Shown piece by piece: positions 1-5,249 of a stretch of 5,249 nt of DNA. Within the stretch, counting starts at the first letter, position 1; every line of letters begins with the position of its first letter. Source of the stretch: Candidatus Omnitrophota bacterium (GTDB taxonomy: Bacteria; Omnitrophota; Gorgyraeia; 1-14-0-20-64-10; JACQQZ01); assembly GCA_016206635.1 (NCBI GenBank), contig JACQRF010000114.1, forward strand, positions 1-5,249. Direction: 5' to 3'. The notes beneath the pieces are model-generated. The model made no database searches and was not told the origin of the DNA. It worked only from the letters and a program-made list of their open reading frames with translations. The translations under genes were made by a program, and so were the position numbers.

Positions 1-380
1 GGCAGGACCGCCGCCGCTTGGTCGTCCACCGAGGCCGGCACGCCTTCGTGATGCTCAATCGCTATCCCTACACGAATGGGCATCTGCTCATCTCCCCGAA
101 CCGCCACATCGTCCGGCTGGAGCGGTTGACCGACGCTGAACGGGTAGAGCTGTGGCGGCTGGCCGGGGAATTCACCAGGCGGTTGGACCGCGCCCTCAAG
201 CCGCACGGCTACAACCTCGGCGTCAACCTCGGCCGCGCCGCCGGGGCCGGCGTCCGGGGCCACCTGCACCTGCATCTGGTGCCGCGGTGGACGGGGGACA
301 CGAATTTCATCACGCCCGTCGGGAGTCTGCGCGTCATCTCCGACTCCCTCGACGCCGTGTACCATCTCTTGAAATCGTAG
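1..380 (+). CDS. HIT-family protein, Ap4A phosphorylase/hydrolase-like (5' partial)
   Basis: This is the C-terminal part of a histidine-triad (HIT) nucleotide-binding protein; the first whole codon is at position 3 and the beginning lies outside the window. The triad HLHLHL is encoded at 261-278, followed by VPRW and TGDTNF. With the upstream NRYPYTNGHLLISPNRH and the GYNLGVNLGRAAGAG stretch, this matches the bacterial HIT branch that includes Ap4A phosphorylases. In this family the middle histidine of the triad is the nucleophile that takes the nucleotidyl group, and typical substrates are dinucleoside polyphosphates or adenylylated compounds. The product should be a cytosolic enzyme. The visible 125 codons cover most of the domain; probably some 30-40 residues are missing. 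The TTG at 18 is not a credible start, because family-like sequence (QDRRR) continues upstream of it. The stop is 1 nt before the next ATG, suggesting an operon with the dGTPase-like gene. The exact substrate cannot be read from the sequence. Confidence 0.9.
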   Translation, partial: QDRRRLVVHRGRHAFVMLNRYPYTNGHLLISPNRHIVRLERLTDAERVELWRLAGEFTRRLDRALKPHGYNLGVNLGRAAGAGVRGHLHLHLVPRWTGDTNFITPVGSLRVISDSLDAVYHLLKS

Positions 381-381
381 C

Positions 382-1529
382 ATGCTGTTGAGCCGGCGGG
401 ACCTGGAACGCGACGAAGCGCAGCGCCTGGCCCCGTACGCGGTCCATGCGCGCGACTCGCGCGGCCGCGTCCACCGCGAGCGGGAGCACCCGTTCCGCAC
501 CTGCTTCCAGCGCGACCGCGACCGCATCGTCCACTCCACCGCGTTCCGCCGCCTCGAGTACAAAACCCAGGTGTTCGTCACCCATGAGGGCGATTACTAC
601 CGGACCCGCCTGACCCACAGCCTGGAGGTCGCGCAGATCGCCCGCTCGATGGCCCGCATCCTCCGGCTCAACGAAGATCTGGTGGAGGCGATCGCGCTGG
701 CGCATGACCTCGGCCACGGCCCGTTCGGGCATTCCGGGCAGGACGCCCTCCAGGCGCTGATGGCCGACCATGGCGGGTTCGACCACAACCTGCAAGCGTT
801 GCGGATCGTCGAGCAGCTGGAGGACCGCTACCCGGGGTTCCCCGGTCTCAATCTGACCTGGGAGGTACGCCAGGGCCTCAACAAGCATATGGTCACGGTC
901 GTCGGGCCGGGGCCGGAGGGGTCCCCCGCCAGCCGCTGCTGGAGGCGCAGCTGGTGGACCTGGCGGATGAGATCGCCTATGACAACCACGATTTGGATGA
1001 CGGCCTGGCCAGCGGGTTGCTCACCGAGGAGATCTTGGCCAAGGCCGAACTGTGGCGCACGGTCCGTCGCGAGGTGGTGCGCGGGCATCCCGGGATGCGG
1101 CCGGCGGTGCGCCGGCACCAGGTGATCCGCGCGCTGATCAACCGGGAGGTGACCGATGCCTTGGAGGAATCGTCGCGGTCCCTGCAGCGGCAGCGGATCC
1201 AGACGCCGCGCCAGGCCCAGCAGCGCCCCGAGCCGCTGCTGACGTTCAGCGCGGCGATGCGGCGGCAGCGCGCCCCCCTCAAGCAGATCCTCTGGGATGA
1301 GCTGTACCACCATTACCGGGTCGTCCGCATGGCCCACAAGGCCCGTCGCACGTTGACCGCCCTGTTTGAGGCCTATGTGGCCCATCCCGAGCAGTTGCCG
1401 AACACCAGCCGCGCCCGCCTGCGCGCCGAAGACCCATACCGCGTCATCTGCGATTACCTGGCCGGCATGACCGATCGGTACGCGATCGACGAGTACCGCA
1501 AGCTGTTTCTCCCCGACGCGAAAAGTTGA
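382..1529 (+). CDS. dgt: dGTP triphosphohydrolase-like HD-domain protein, interrupted by a -1 frameshift
   Basis: The family hydrolyses dGTP, and often other dNTPs, to the nucleoside and tripolyphosphate, controlling dNTP pools in the cytosol. The N-terminal part in frame 1 (382 to about 925) has the signature FQRDRDRIVHSTAFRRL (residues 42-58), the first metal histidine in RLTHSLEV (H79), the HD pair in AHDLGH (H108, D109) and PFGHSG (H117). The conserved GLNKH follows, then the frame is lost. The family sequence resumes in frame 3 from about 927 as LLEAQLVDLADEIAYDNHDLDDGL, which carries the last conserved metal-ligand aspartate, and runs to TGA at 1527-1529. One base added in the G/C run at 918-927 restores a 382-residue protein, close to the usual length of the bacterial type-2 family. 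As written, frame 1 stops at 1123-1125 after 247 residues and lacks that aspartate. The ATG at 382 is 1 nt after the HIT stop, with no strong Shine-Dalgarno sequence. Either an indel error or a recently broken gene is possible; the codon pattern is intact on both sides. Confidence 0.87.
918..927 (+). other. Frameshift site in the dGTPase-like gene
   Basis: The run GGGGTCCCCC is where the reading frame changes from frame 1 (GPEGSP) to frame 3 (RQPLLEAQ). One extra G or C here would join the two halves into a continuous protein. The same join would result from a single-tRNA -1 slip on CCC at 925-927, which can re-pair with CCC at 924-926. I see no obvious stimulating structure, and this family is not known to use programmed frameshifting. 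Homopolymer runs of this kind are common places for sequencing or assembly indels. Confidence 0.85.
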
Positions 1530-1531
1530 GT

Positions 1532-1545
1532 GCCCCCACGGGGGC
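1532..1545 (+). repeat. GC hairpin just after the dGTPase-like stop
   Basis: GCCCCCACGGGGGC is a perfect inverted repeat; as RNA it would form a stem of GCCCC with GGGGC around a CACG loop. It begins 2 nt after the TGA at 1527-1529. No T-tract follows (the next bases are CCGTTGACA), so it is not a canonical intrinsic terminator. It could protect the 3' end of the upstream transcript or cause a pause. In so GC-rich a sequence it could also be chance. Confidence 0.4.
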
Positions 1546-1547
1546 CG

Positions 1548-1577
1548 TTGACACGGTTCGCGCCGGGCGAGTACACT
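1548..1577 (+). promoter_or_regulatory. Predicted sigma-70 promoter for the GAF/HD-GYP gene
   Basis: A perfect TTGACA -35 box lies at 1548-1553. After an 18-bp spacer comes TACACT at 1572-1577, which matches 4 of 6 positions of TATAAT. Transcription would be expected to start near 1583-1586, in the AT-rich patch TTTAAAG, which stands out in the GC-rich surroundings. This leaves a leader of only about 11-14 nt before the ATG at 1597. It is the only sizeable gap between genes in the window, which supports a promoter here. The promoter probably drives the signalling gene and the genes packed behind it. Confidence 0.6.
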
Positions 1578-1593
1578 GGATTTAAAGAATCCA
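1577..1593 (+). promoter_or_regulatory. Inverted repeat over the predicted transcription start; possible operator
   Basis: TGGATT (1577-1582) and AATCCA (1588-1593) form a perfect 6-bp dyad around the 5-nt spacer TAAAG. It begins on the last base of the -10 box and is centred on 1585, where transcription should start, 4 to 20 nt before the ATG. This is a typical place for a dimeric repressor to bind. A 6-bp dyad is short and no regulator gene is visible in the window, so the role is inferred only. Confidence 0.35.
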
Positions 1594-1596
1594 CAC

Positions 1597-3108
1597 ATGC
1601 CGACATCAACGCCCGCGTTACCGACGATGCTCCAGCGATTGACGCGCCAGCCGGGGTACCGGCGGGTCCAGGAGGCTGTGAAGCCGACGGCCCGCCGCCC
1701 CATTTGGTGGACGCTGGATCAGCCCGCCCCCCGCCGCCTCGACTACCGGGACGCCTGCCGCACCTGCCGCTTCGTCCGGGAATCGCTCGCGCAGCGCCGG
1801 ATCTGCCAGCGCCGGTTCCTCGGCGCCATCGAGCGGGCGCAGGCCACCAAGCGGCCGGAGGCGTTTCTCTGCCCGATTCAGCGGCCGGCGGTGGTGTTCC
1901 CGATGGTGCAGGACCAGCAGGTGACCGGCCACGTGGCGGTCTGCCACGCCGATCAGCCGCTCCCGGCCGCCGGTGTTCAGCTGGCCGCCGCGGCGCTGGA
2001 GGCGTCCCTGCGCGAGCTGGAGCGGGAGCGGGAGCTGGCCAATCTGTACGAGTCCATCCAGCCGCGGTGCGTGGCGCTCTCGACGATCCACACGATCCAC
2101 CGGTTGATCAGCTCGACGCTGGATGTCGAGGAGCTGATGCCGCGGCTGGCCCGGCTCTGCGTGCAGGTGCTGCGGGCCCGGCGGTGCGCGATCTGGCTCG
2201 TCACCCCGGACCGCCGCCTGGTCCCGGCCGCCGTGGCTGACCTGCGGGCCCGGCGGCCGACCGAGACGCCGCTGAGGATGGGGCAGGGGATCCCCGGCCG
2301 CGTGGCGGCGACCGCCAAGGCGTCCCTGAAACACCGCCAGCTCGTGGTGCCGTTGATTGATCAAGACTGCATCGGCGTCATCGCCATCTCCGAGAAACAG
2401 GATGACCGGCCGTTCACCGCGTTCGATCAGGAGATCCTGGTGACGATGGCGGAGCAGGCGGTGGTCGCCATCGGCAACGCCCGGCTCTACGCCCAGCAAG
2501 AAAAAGTGGCGCTCGGCACGATCAAGTCGCTGGCCGCCATTTTGGACGCGATGGACGGCAACGCGCCGCACGGGAAATCGCACACGCGGTTGCTGGCCGA
2601 GGTGGCGCTGGCCCTGGCCGACGCCTTGGGCCTCGGGGTCGAGGACCGGCGCAGCGTGCATTACGCCGCGCTCCTGCACGACGCGGGCCGCGTGGCCGTG
2701 CCGGATGAGATTCTCCTGAAACCGACGAAGCTGACCGGGCGGGAACGGCGCATCATCCAGCGGCACCCCGTGAAGGGGGTGGAGCTCATGCGGCCGCTGG
2801 AGATCCTGGAGCCGGCCATCCCGATCATCCTGCATCACCACGAGCGGTACGACGGCCGCGGGTATCCGAAGGGGCTCCGGGGGGACGAGATCCCGTTGGG
2901 GGCGCGGATCTTGGCGGTCGCCAACGCCTACGAGGCGATGGTGTGCGAGCGCCCCTACCGCGACCCGTTGGCGCCGGAGCAGGCGGCCCGGGAGATCCAG
3001 CGCAACGCCGGCACGCAGTTCGACCCCCGCGTCGTCGAGGCGTTCCAGCGGTTGGTGGATCACGGGGTGCTGCCACGGCTGACGACGCGGGTCCTCGCCC
3101 CCCAGTAA
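1597..3108 (+). CDS. PocR-like / GAF / HD-GYP signalling protein with a degenerate active site
   Basis: This 503-residue protein has no membrane segment or signal peptide, so it is probably a cytosolic one-piece receptor. Residues about 40-140 resemble the PocR ligand-binding domain, with cysteines at C54, C57, C70 and C92 and an FPMVQDQQVTGHVAV core. A charged helix at about 135-155 (LRELERERELANLYE) links to a GAF domain at about 155-300 (STLDVEELMPRL, GQGIPGRVA, VVPLIDQDCIGVIAI, FDQEILVTMAEQAVVAI). A second helix leads to an HD-GYP domain at about 305-495, a fold that normally hydrolyses the second messenger cyclic di-GMP. Conserved here are H329, H361-D362, H390, H413-H414 with HHERYDGRGYP, and the end motif GTQFDP. 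Two core features differ: HDxGK reads HDAGR (R365), and the usual VADxxDA reads VANAYEA (N443, E446), losing an aspartate that binds metal in known structures. It may therefore be a weak enzyme or a binding-only sensor. The ATG at 1597 fits the promoter; its Shine-Dalgarno sequence is weak. Confidence 0.9.
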   Translation: MPTSTPALPTMLQRLTRQPGYRRVQEAVKPTARRPIWWTLDQPAPRRLDYRDACRTCRFVRESLAQRRICQRRFLGAIERAQATKRPEAFLCPIQRPAVVFPMVQDQQVTGHVAVCHADQPLPAAGVQLAAAALEASLRELERERELANLYESIQPRCVALSTIHTIHRLISSTLDVEELMPRLARLCVQVLRARRCAIWLVTPDRRLVPAAVADLRARRPTETPLRMGQGIPGRVAATAKASLKHRQLVVPLIDQDCIGVIAISEKQDDRPFTAFDQEILVTMAEQAVVAIGNARLYAQQEKVALGTIKSLAAILDAMDGNAPHGKSHTRLLAEVALALADALGLGVEDRRSVHYAALLHDAGRVAVPDEILLKPTKLTGRERRIIQRHPVKGVELMRPLEILEPAIPIILHHHERYDGRGYPKGLRGDEIPLGARILAVANAYEAMVCERPYRDPLAPEQAAREIQRNAGTQFDPRVVEAFQRLVDHGVLPRLTTRVLAPQ

Positions 3109-3140
3109 CGCCGCCGGCCCGACCCCGCCGATGGCTGTTC

Positions 3141-3782
3141 GTGGCGATCGGGGTGGTGGCGCTTGGCGCCGGCTGGTGGGAGTGGGATCTGTCGTGGGCC
3201 GCCCCGCGGGTCTCGGCGATCATCAGCCGGTGGACCGGCTGGTCCGTGGACGTCGGCCAGTTGTGGGTGACGCCGTGGCGCGGCGCCCGCGCGCGCGACG
3301 TGAAGATCACGCCGGCCGGCGGCGGGCGCCTGCATGCGCAACAGCTGGCAATCCGGTATACTTGGAGTGGTACCCGGCCGCTCCAGGTGACGGGCCGCTG
3401 GCAAGCGCGGCAGATCCACCTCGATCCAGGGTCGTGGAAGATCCATCGCCCCGACGCGGTCGCAATGTTGTCGCGCGGCCCGATCGTGGACACCTGGCAT
3501 GGCCGGCTGACGGTCCGTCCCGGCCGGCTGGCGCTGGAGCGCGTTCGGATCCTTGGGTGGACGATGCGTGGTCACGGAGGCGGCGCCTGGGGGCGTGGCC
3601 TCGCCCACTATTGGCTGCGCGGCCAAGTGGCGTCCCCGGTGCTGGAGGCGTTGGGGATTCGCCGGACGCGAGGGGCATGGGAATCGTGCTGGTTCCGGGC
3701 CGACGGCCCGGCGCGGCGACCGGCCGTGTCGTTCCGGTCACGGGTGTTGTCCGTCACGCTGGGGTCTCAGGGAGGCGTATGA
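3141..3782 (+). CDS. Small AsmA-like membrane-anchored protein (start uncertain)
   Basis: The frame 3 product begins with a short basic stretch (PPARPRRW) and one hydrophobic segment (WLFVAIGVVALGAG, about 3132-3173), then a region typical of AsmA-like proteins: RVSAIISRWTGWSVDVGQL followed by WRGARARDVKI. The rest is rich in alternating beta-type sequence (LQVTGRWQARQIHLD, HGRLTVRPGRLALERVRI). AsmA-family proteins are inner-membrane-anchored periplasmic proteins linked to lipid transport and outer-membrane assembly; this one, at about 213-224 residues, is much shorter than classic AsmA. I give the GTG at 3141 as the first conventional start, but it falls inside the hydrophobic segment and has no ribosome binding site. 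The protein looks complete from ACG at 3108, which overlaps the preceding TAA as TAACG. The next in-frame conventional start upstream is a GTG at 2943, deep in the previous gene. The stop TGA at 3780-3782 overlaps the lipoprotein start, so the two are probably translated together. Family assignment is by pattern only. Confidence 0.65.
   Translation: MAIGVVALGAGWWEWDLSWAAPRVSAIISRWTGWSVDVGQLWVTPWRGARARDVKITPAGGGRLHAQQLAIRYTWSGTRPLQVTGRWQARQIHLDPGSWKIHRPDAVAMLSRGPIVDTWHGRLTVRPGRLALERVRILGWTMRGHGGGAWGRGLAHYWLRGQVASPVLEALGIRRTRGAWESCWFRADGPARRPAVSFRSRVLSVTLGSQGGV
3770..3775 (+). promoter_or_regulatory. Ribosome binding site for the lipoprotein gene
   Basis: GGGAGG is a strong Shine-Dalgarno sequence, the best in the window. 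It lies 3 nt before ATG 3779 and 6 nt before ATG 3782. The longer spacing is closer to the usual optimum, which favours 3782 as the start. It lies inside the last codons of the AsmA-like gene. Confidence 0.75.
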
Positions 3783-4537
3783 TGATCGCAGGATGGAGCC
3801 GGACGCTGCTGTGCGTTACCGCCGTGAGCCTCGTCCTCGGGTGCGCCCGCTCGACGCCGCCGCCGCGGAAACTCAAAGGGCAGTTGGAGTTTGAGCAGGC
3901 GAAGCCGCCCCGCACGGCCATCAAGACCACCCCCCCGTTCGCCGTGGTGGAGAAGGAAGGGGTCGAGATCACGATCCGCTACGCCTCCGAGAAGGAGCTG
4001 GATAATTTCTTCTCGAACAAGGTGATCTTCGGCAAGTACGCCGGGAAGAACCCCTACCCGGAAGGGACGCTCGTGTTCTATGTCCGGGTCGCGAATAAGA
4101 GCGGGCATCGGATCCGCACCGCCCCAGACGATTTCGTGCTGATCGACGACCTGAGCATCCAGTACGTCCACCTCTCGCCCGACGACATCTCGGCCATGTA
4201 CGAGACGCACGGCGATTTCTGGGCGTTCGCCAAGTCAACGGGCGACCTGGCCCCGGGCTACTACGGTGCGCCGTTCAAGGTGGCCGGCTCCTTGGCGGAT
4301 GGTGGCCCGCGCCGCGCCAATTACCTGATCCGGCAGGCCCGCCTCACCGGCGGGTATGTGTTCGATCAGGTCACGTATGACGGGTACGTCGCGTTTCCCC
4401 GGCCGCACCCGAACGCCAAGAAACTCCGCGTGATCCTGGCCAATGTCAAGACGGCCTTGGACGCGGCCGATCAACCGACCGCCTCGCTGGACTTCGAGTT
4501 TGACTTCACCCTCACGGTTGTGCCCGACGCCACATAG
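3782..4537 (+). CDS. Predicted lipoprotein of unknown family
   Basis: The 251-residue product starts with a lipoprotein signal peptide: a short charged start (GWSR), a hydrophobic stretch (TLLCVTAVSLV) and the lipobox LVLGC, with the lipidated cysteine at residue 21. The cysteine is followed by a proline-rich and basic linker (ARSTPPPRKLKG) of the kind that tethers a globular domain to a membrane. The mature part shows a likely beta-sandwich pattern: GVEITIRYAS, then PEGTLVFYVRVANKSGHRIR, DDFVLIDDLSIQYVHL, and a final beta-rich end (LDFEFDFTLTVV). The run of conserved-looking hydrophobic and Asn/Gly turns recalls telokin/Ig-like extracellular domains, but I do not recognise the family and assign no function. 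The start overlaps the preceding stop as TGATG behind a strong ribosome binding site; an ATG at 3779 (ATGA overlap) is the alternative and adds one methionine. The coupling suggests it works with the AsmA-like protein at the cell envelope. There is no cysteine besides those in the signal region. Confidence 0.85.
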   Translation: MIAGWSRTLLCVTAVSLVLGCARSTPPPRKLKGQLEFEQAKPPRTAIKTTPPFAVVEKEGVEITIRYASEKELDNFFSNKVIFGKYAGKNPYPEGTLVFYVRVANKSGHRIRTAPDDFVLIDDLSIQYVHLSPDDISAMYETHGDFWAFAKSTGDLAPGYYGAPFKVAGSLADGGPRRANYLIRQARLTGGYVFDQVTYDGYVAFPRPHPNAKKLRVILANVKTALDAADQPTASLDFEFDFTLTVVPDAT

Positions 4538-5249
4538 TCTCCCCGCGTACCTGGACGGTCTCAACGACGAGCAGCGCGCCGCCGTCACCGCCCTCGACGG
4601 CCCGCGGCTGGTCATCGCCGGCGCCGGCACCGGCAAGACGCGCGTCCTGGCGCACCGCATCGCCGCGCTGCTGGCGGGCGTGCCGGGCCTCACCCCGGAC
4701 CGCATCCTCGCCCTGACCTTCTCCCGCAAGGCGGCCGAGGAGATGCGCCACCGCGTCGAGTCGCTGCTGGGGGCGCACGCCGATGAGCTGGCCGTCTCCA
4801 CCTTCCACGCGTTCTGCTACCAGGCGCTGCAGGATCACGGGCCTGAGATCGGGCTGCCGAGGCGCCTGCGCCTGCTGGGGCACGTCGAGCAATGGATCCT
4901 GCTGCGCACGCTGCTGTCGGGCGCCGGGGGGCGCCCGGCCACGAGGGATCCGGCCGGCGTCGTGGATGGCCTCCTGCGCTTCATCAATCGCGCCAAAGAT
5001 GAGCTGGTGACCCCGGCCGATCTCGCGGCGCACGTCGAGACACTGACCGACCCGGCCGAGCGCCAGCGCCTGGCCGACGCCCTGGCGGCGTACGAGCGGT
5101 ACCAGCAGGCGCTGCGGGCCGCCGGGGCGCTGGATTTCGGCGATCTGGTCGTCGAAACCGTGCGCCTGTTCCGGGAGCAGCCCGCCCGGCTGGCCGACTA
5201 TCAGGCGCGGCTCCCGTACATCCTGGTGGATGAGTTCCAGGACACCAAC
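4518..5249 (+). CDS. UvrD/PcrA/Rep-type superfamily 1 DNA helicase (3' partial)
   Basis: The visible 244 codons are the N-terminal half of the first motor domain of an ATP-dependent 3'-5' DNA helicase. In order: the Q-motif region LNDEQRAAV (residues 15-23), Walker A AGAGTGKT (34-41), motif Ia LTFSRKAAEEMRHRV, motif Ib STFHAFCYQAL, the 1B insertion with RAKDELVTPADL, the LDFGDLV motif, and Walker B VDEFQDTN as the last residues of the window. Such helicases unwind DNA in excision or mismatch repair and at stalled forks. The exact subgroup (UvrD, PcrA, Rep or an AddA/UvrD2-like form) needs the missing C-terminal part. The start is uncertain: TTG at 4518, inside the last codons of the lipoprotein gene, gives a plausible leader (MCPTPHSLPAYLDGL) but has no clear Shine-Dalgarno sequence; TTG at 4500 is another choice. 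No ATG or GTG is available near the conserved start. The overlap puts it in the same transcription unit as the envelope genes. Confidence 0.92.
   Translation, partial: MCPTPHSLPAYLDGLNDEQRAAVTALDGPRLVIAGAGTGKTRVLAHRIAALLAGVPGLTPDRILALTFSRKAAEEMRHRVESLLGAHADELAVSTFHAFCYQALQDHGPEIGLPRRLRLLGHVEQWILLRTLLSGAGGRPATRDPAGVVDGLLRFINRAKDELVTPADLAAHVETLTDPAERQRLADALAAYERYQQALRAAGALDFGDLVVETVRLFREQPARLADYQARLPYILVDEFQDTN

Noticed and set aside
918..1125. Programmed -1 frameshift as the normal expression mode of the dGTPase-like gene
   Set aside because: Only a single CCC C slip is available, without a good tandem slippery heptamer or obvious stimulator, and the family is not known to use recoding. An indel is simpler.
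1532..1553. Intrinsic terminator after the dGTPase-like gene
   Set aside because: The GC hairpin is present but no T-tract follows; the -35 box of the next promoter comes directly after it.
828..1703. A 291-codon open frame on the - strand opposite the dGTPase-like gene
   Set aside because: It spans the frameshift site and the intergenic promoter and has no family-like sequence, whereas both halves on the + strand match the dGTPase family.
1618..3063. A 481-codon open frame on the - strand opposite the GAF/HD-GYP gene
   Set aside because: Its product is low-complexity, rich in Arg, Gly, His and Pro, with no recognisable domain; the + strand frame has three clear domains. Long antisense frames are expected in GC-rich coding DNA.
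3357..3362. TATACT, a possible -10 box inside the AsmA-like gene
   Set aside because: No -35-like sequence lies at the right distance (the expected place reads ATGCGC) and there is no TG extension; probably coding sequence by chance.
3131..3778. Frame 2 reading from ATG 3131 as an N-terminal extension of the lipoprotein
   Set aside because: The sequence is Arg/Gly/Pro-rich with no domain, lies out of frame over the AsmA-like gene, and would bury the signal peptide and lipobox in the middle of the protein.

Overview
The window is a GC-rich, densely packed stretch of bacterial chromosome with six protein-coding genes, all on the + strand. The first and last are cut by the window edges. I see no RNA gene, mobile element, CRISPR array or phage gene. 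A short AsmA-like membrane-anchored protein and a lipoprotein suggest a diderm (Gram-negative-type) bacterium. The sequence alone does not let me name a phylum.

Layout: (1) positions 1-380, the 3' part of a HIT-family nucleotide hydrolase/phosphorylase gene, of the Ap4A phosphorylase-like group. (2) 382-1529, a dGTP triphosphohydrolase-like HD-domain gene starting 1 nt after the HIT stop. It is split by a one-base frameshift in a G/C homopolymer at about 918-927. (3) 1530-1596, a short intergenic region holding a GC hairpin, a consensus-like sigma-70 promoter (TTGACA, 18-bp spacer, TACACT) and a 6-bp dyad over the predicted start of transcription. (4) 1597-3108, a soluble signalling protein with a cysteine-bearing PocR-like N-terminal domain, a GAF domain and an HD-GYP domain whose active site is degenerate. 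(5) 3108/3141-3782, a small AsmA-like protein with one N-terminal membrane segment and an irregular start codon. (6) 3782-4537, a lipoprotein of unknown family, coupled to the previous gene through a TGATG overlap behind a strong ribosome binding site. (7) From about 4518 to the window end, the N-terminal part of a UvrD/PcrA/Rep-type superfamily 1 helicase, cut just after its Walker B motif.

The first two genes form a nucleotide-pool pair: dinucleotide polyphosphate and dNTP turnover. The promoter at 1548-1577 probably starts a second transcription unit that reads through the signalling protein, the two envelope proteins and the helicase, because none of those junctions leaves room for another promoter or terminator. 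The points most worth a second look are the frameshifted dGTPase, the HD-GYP domain lacking a conserved metal-ligand aspartate, the dyad over the promoter start, and the TAACG junction where a normal start codon would be expected.
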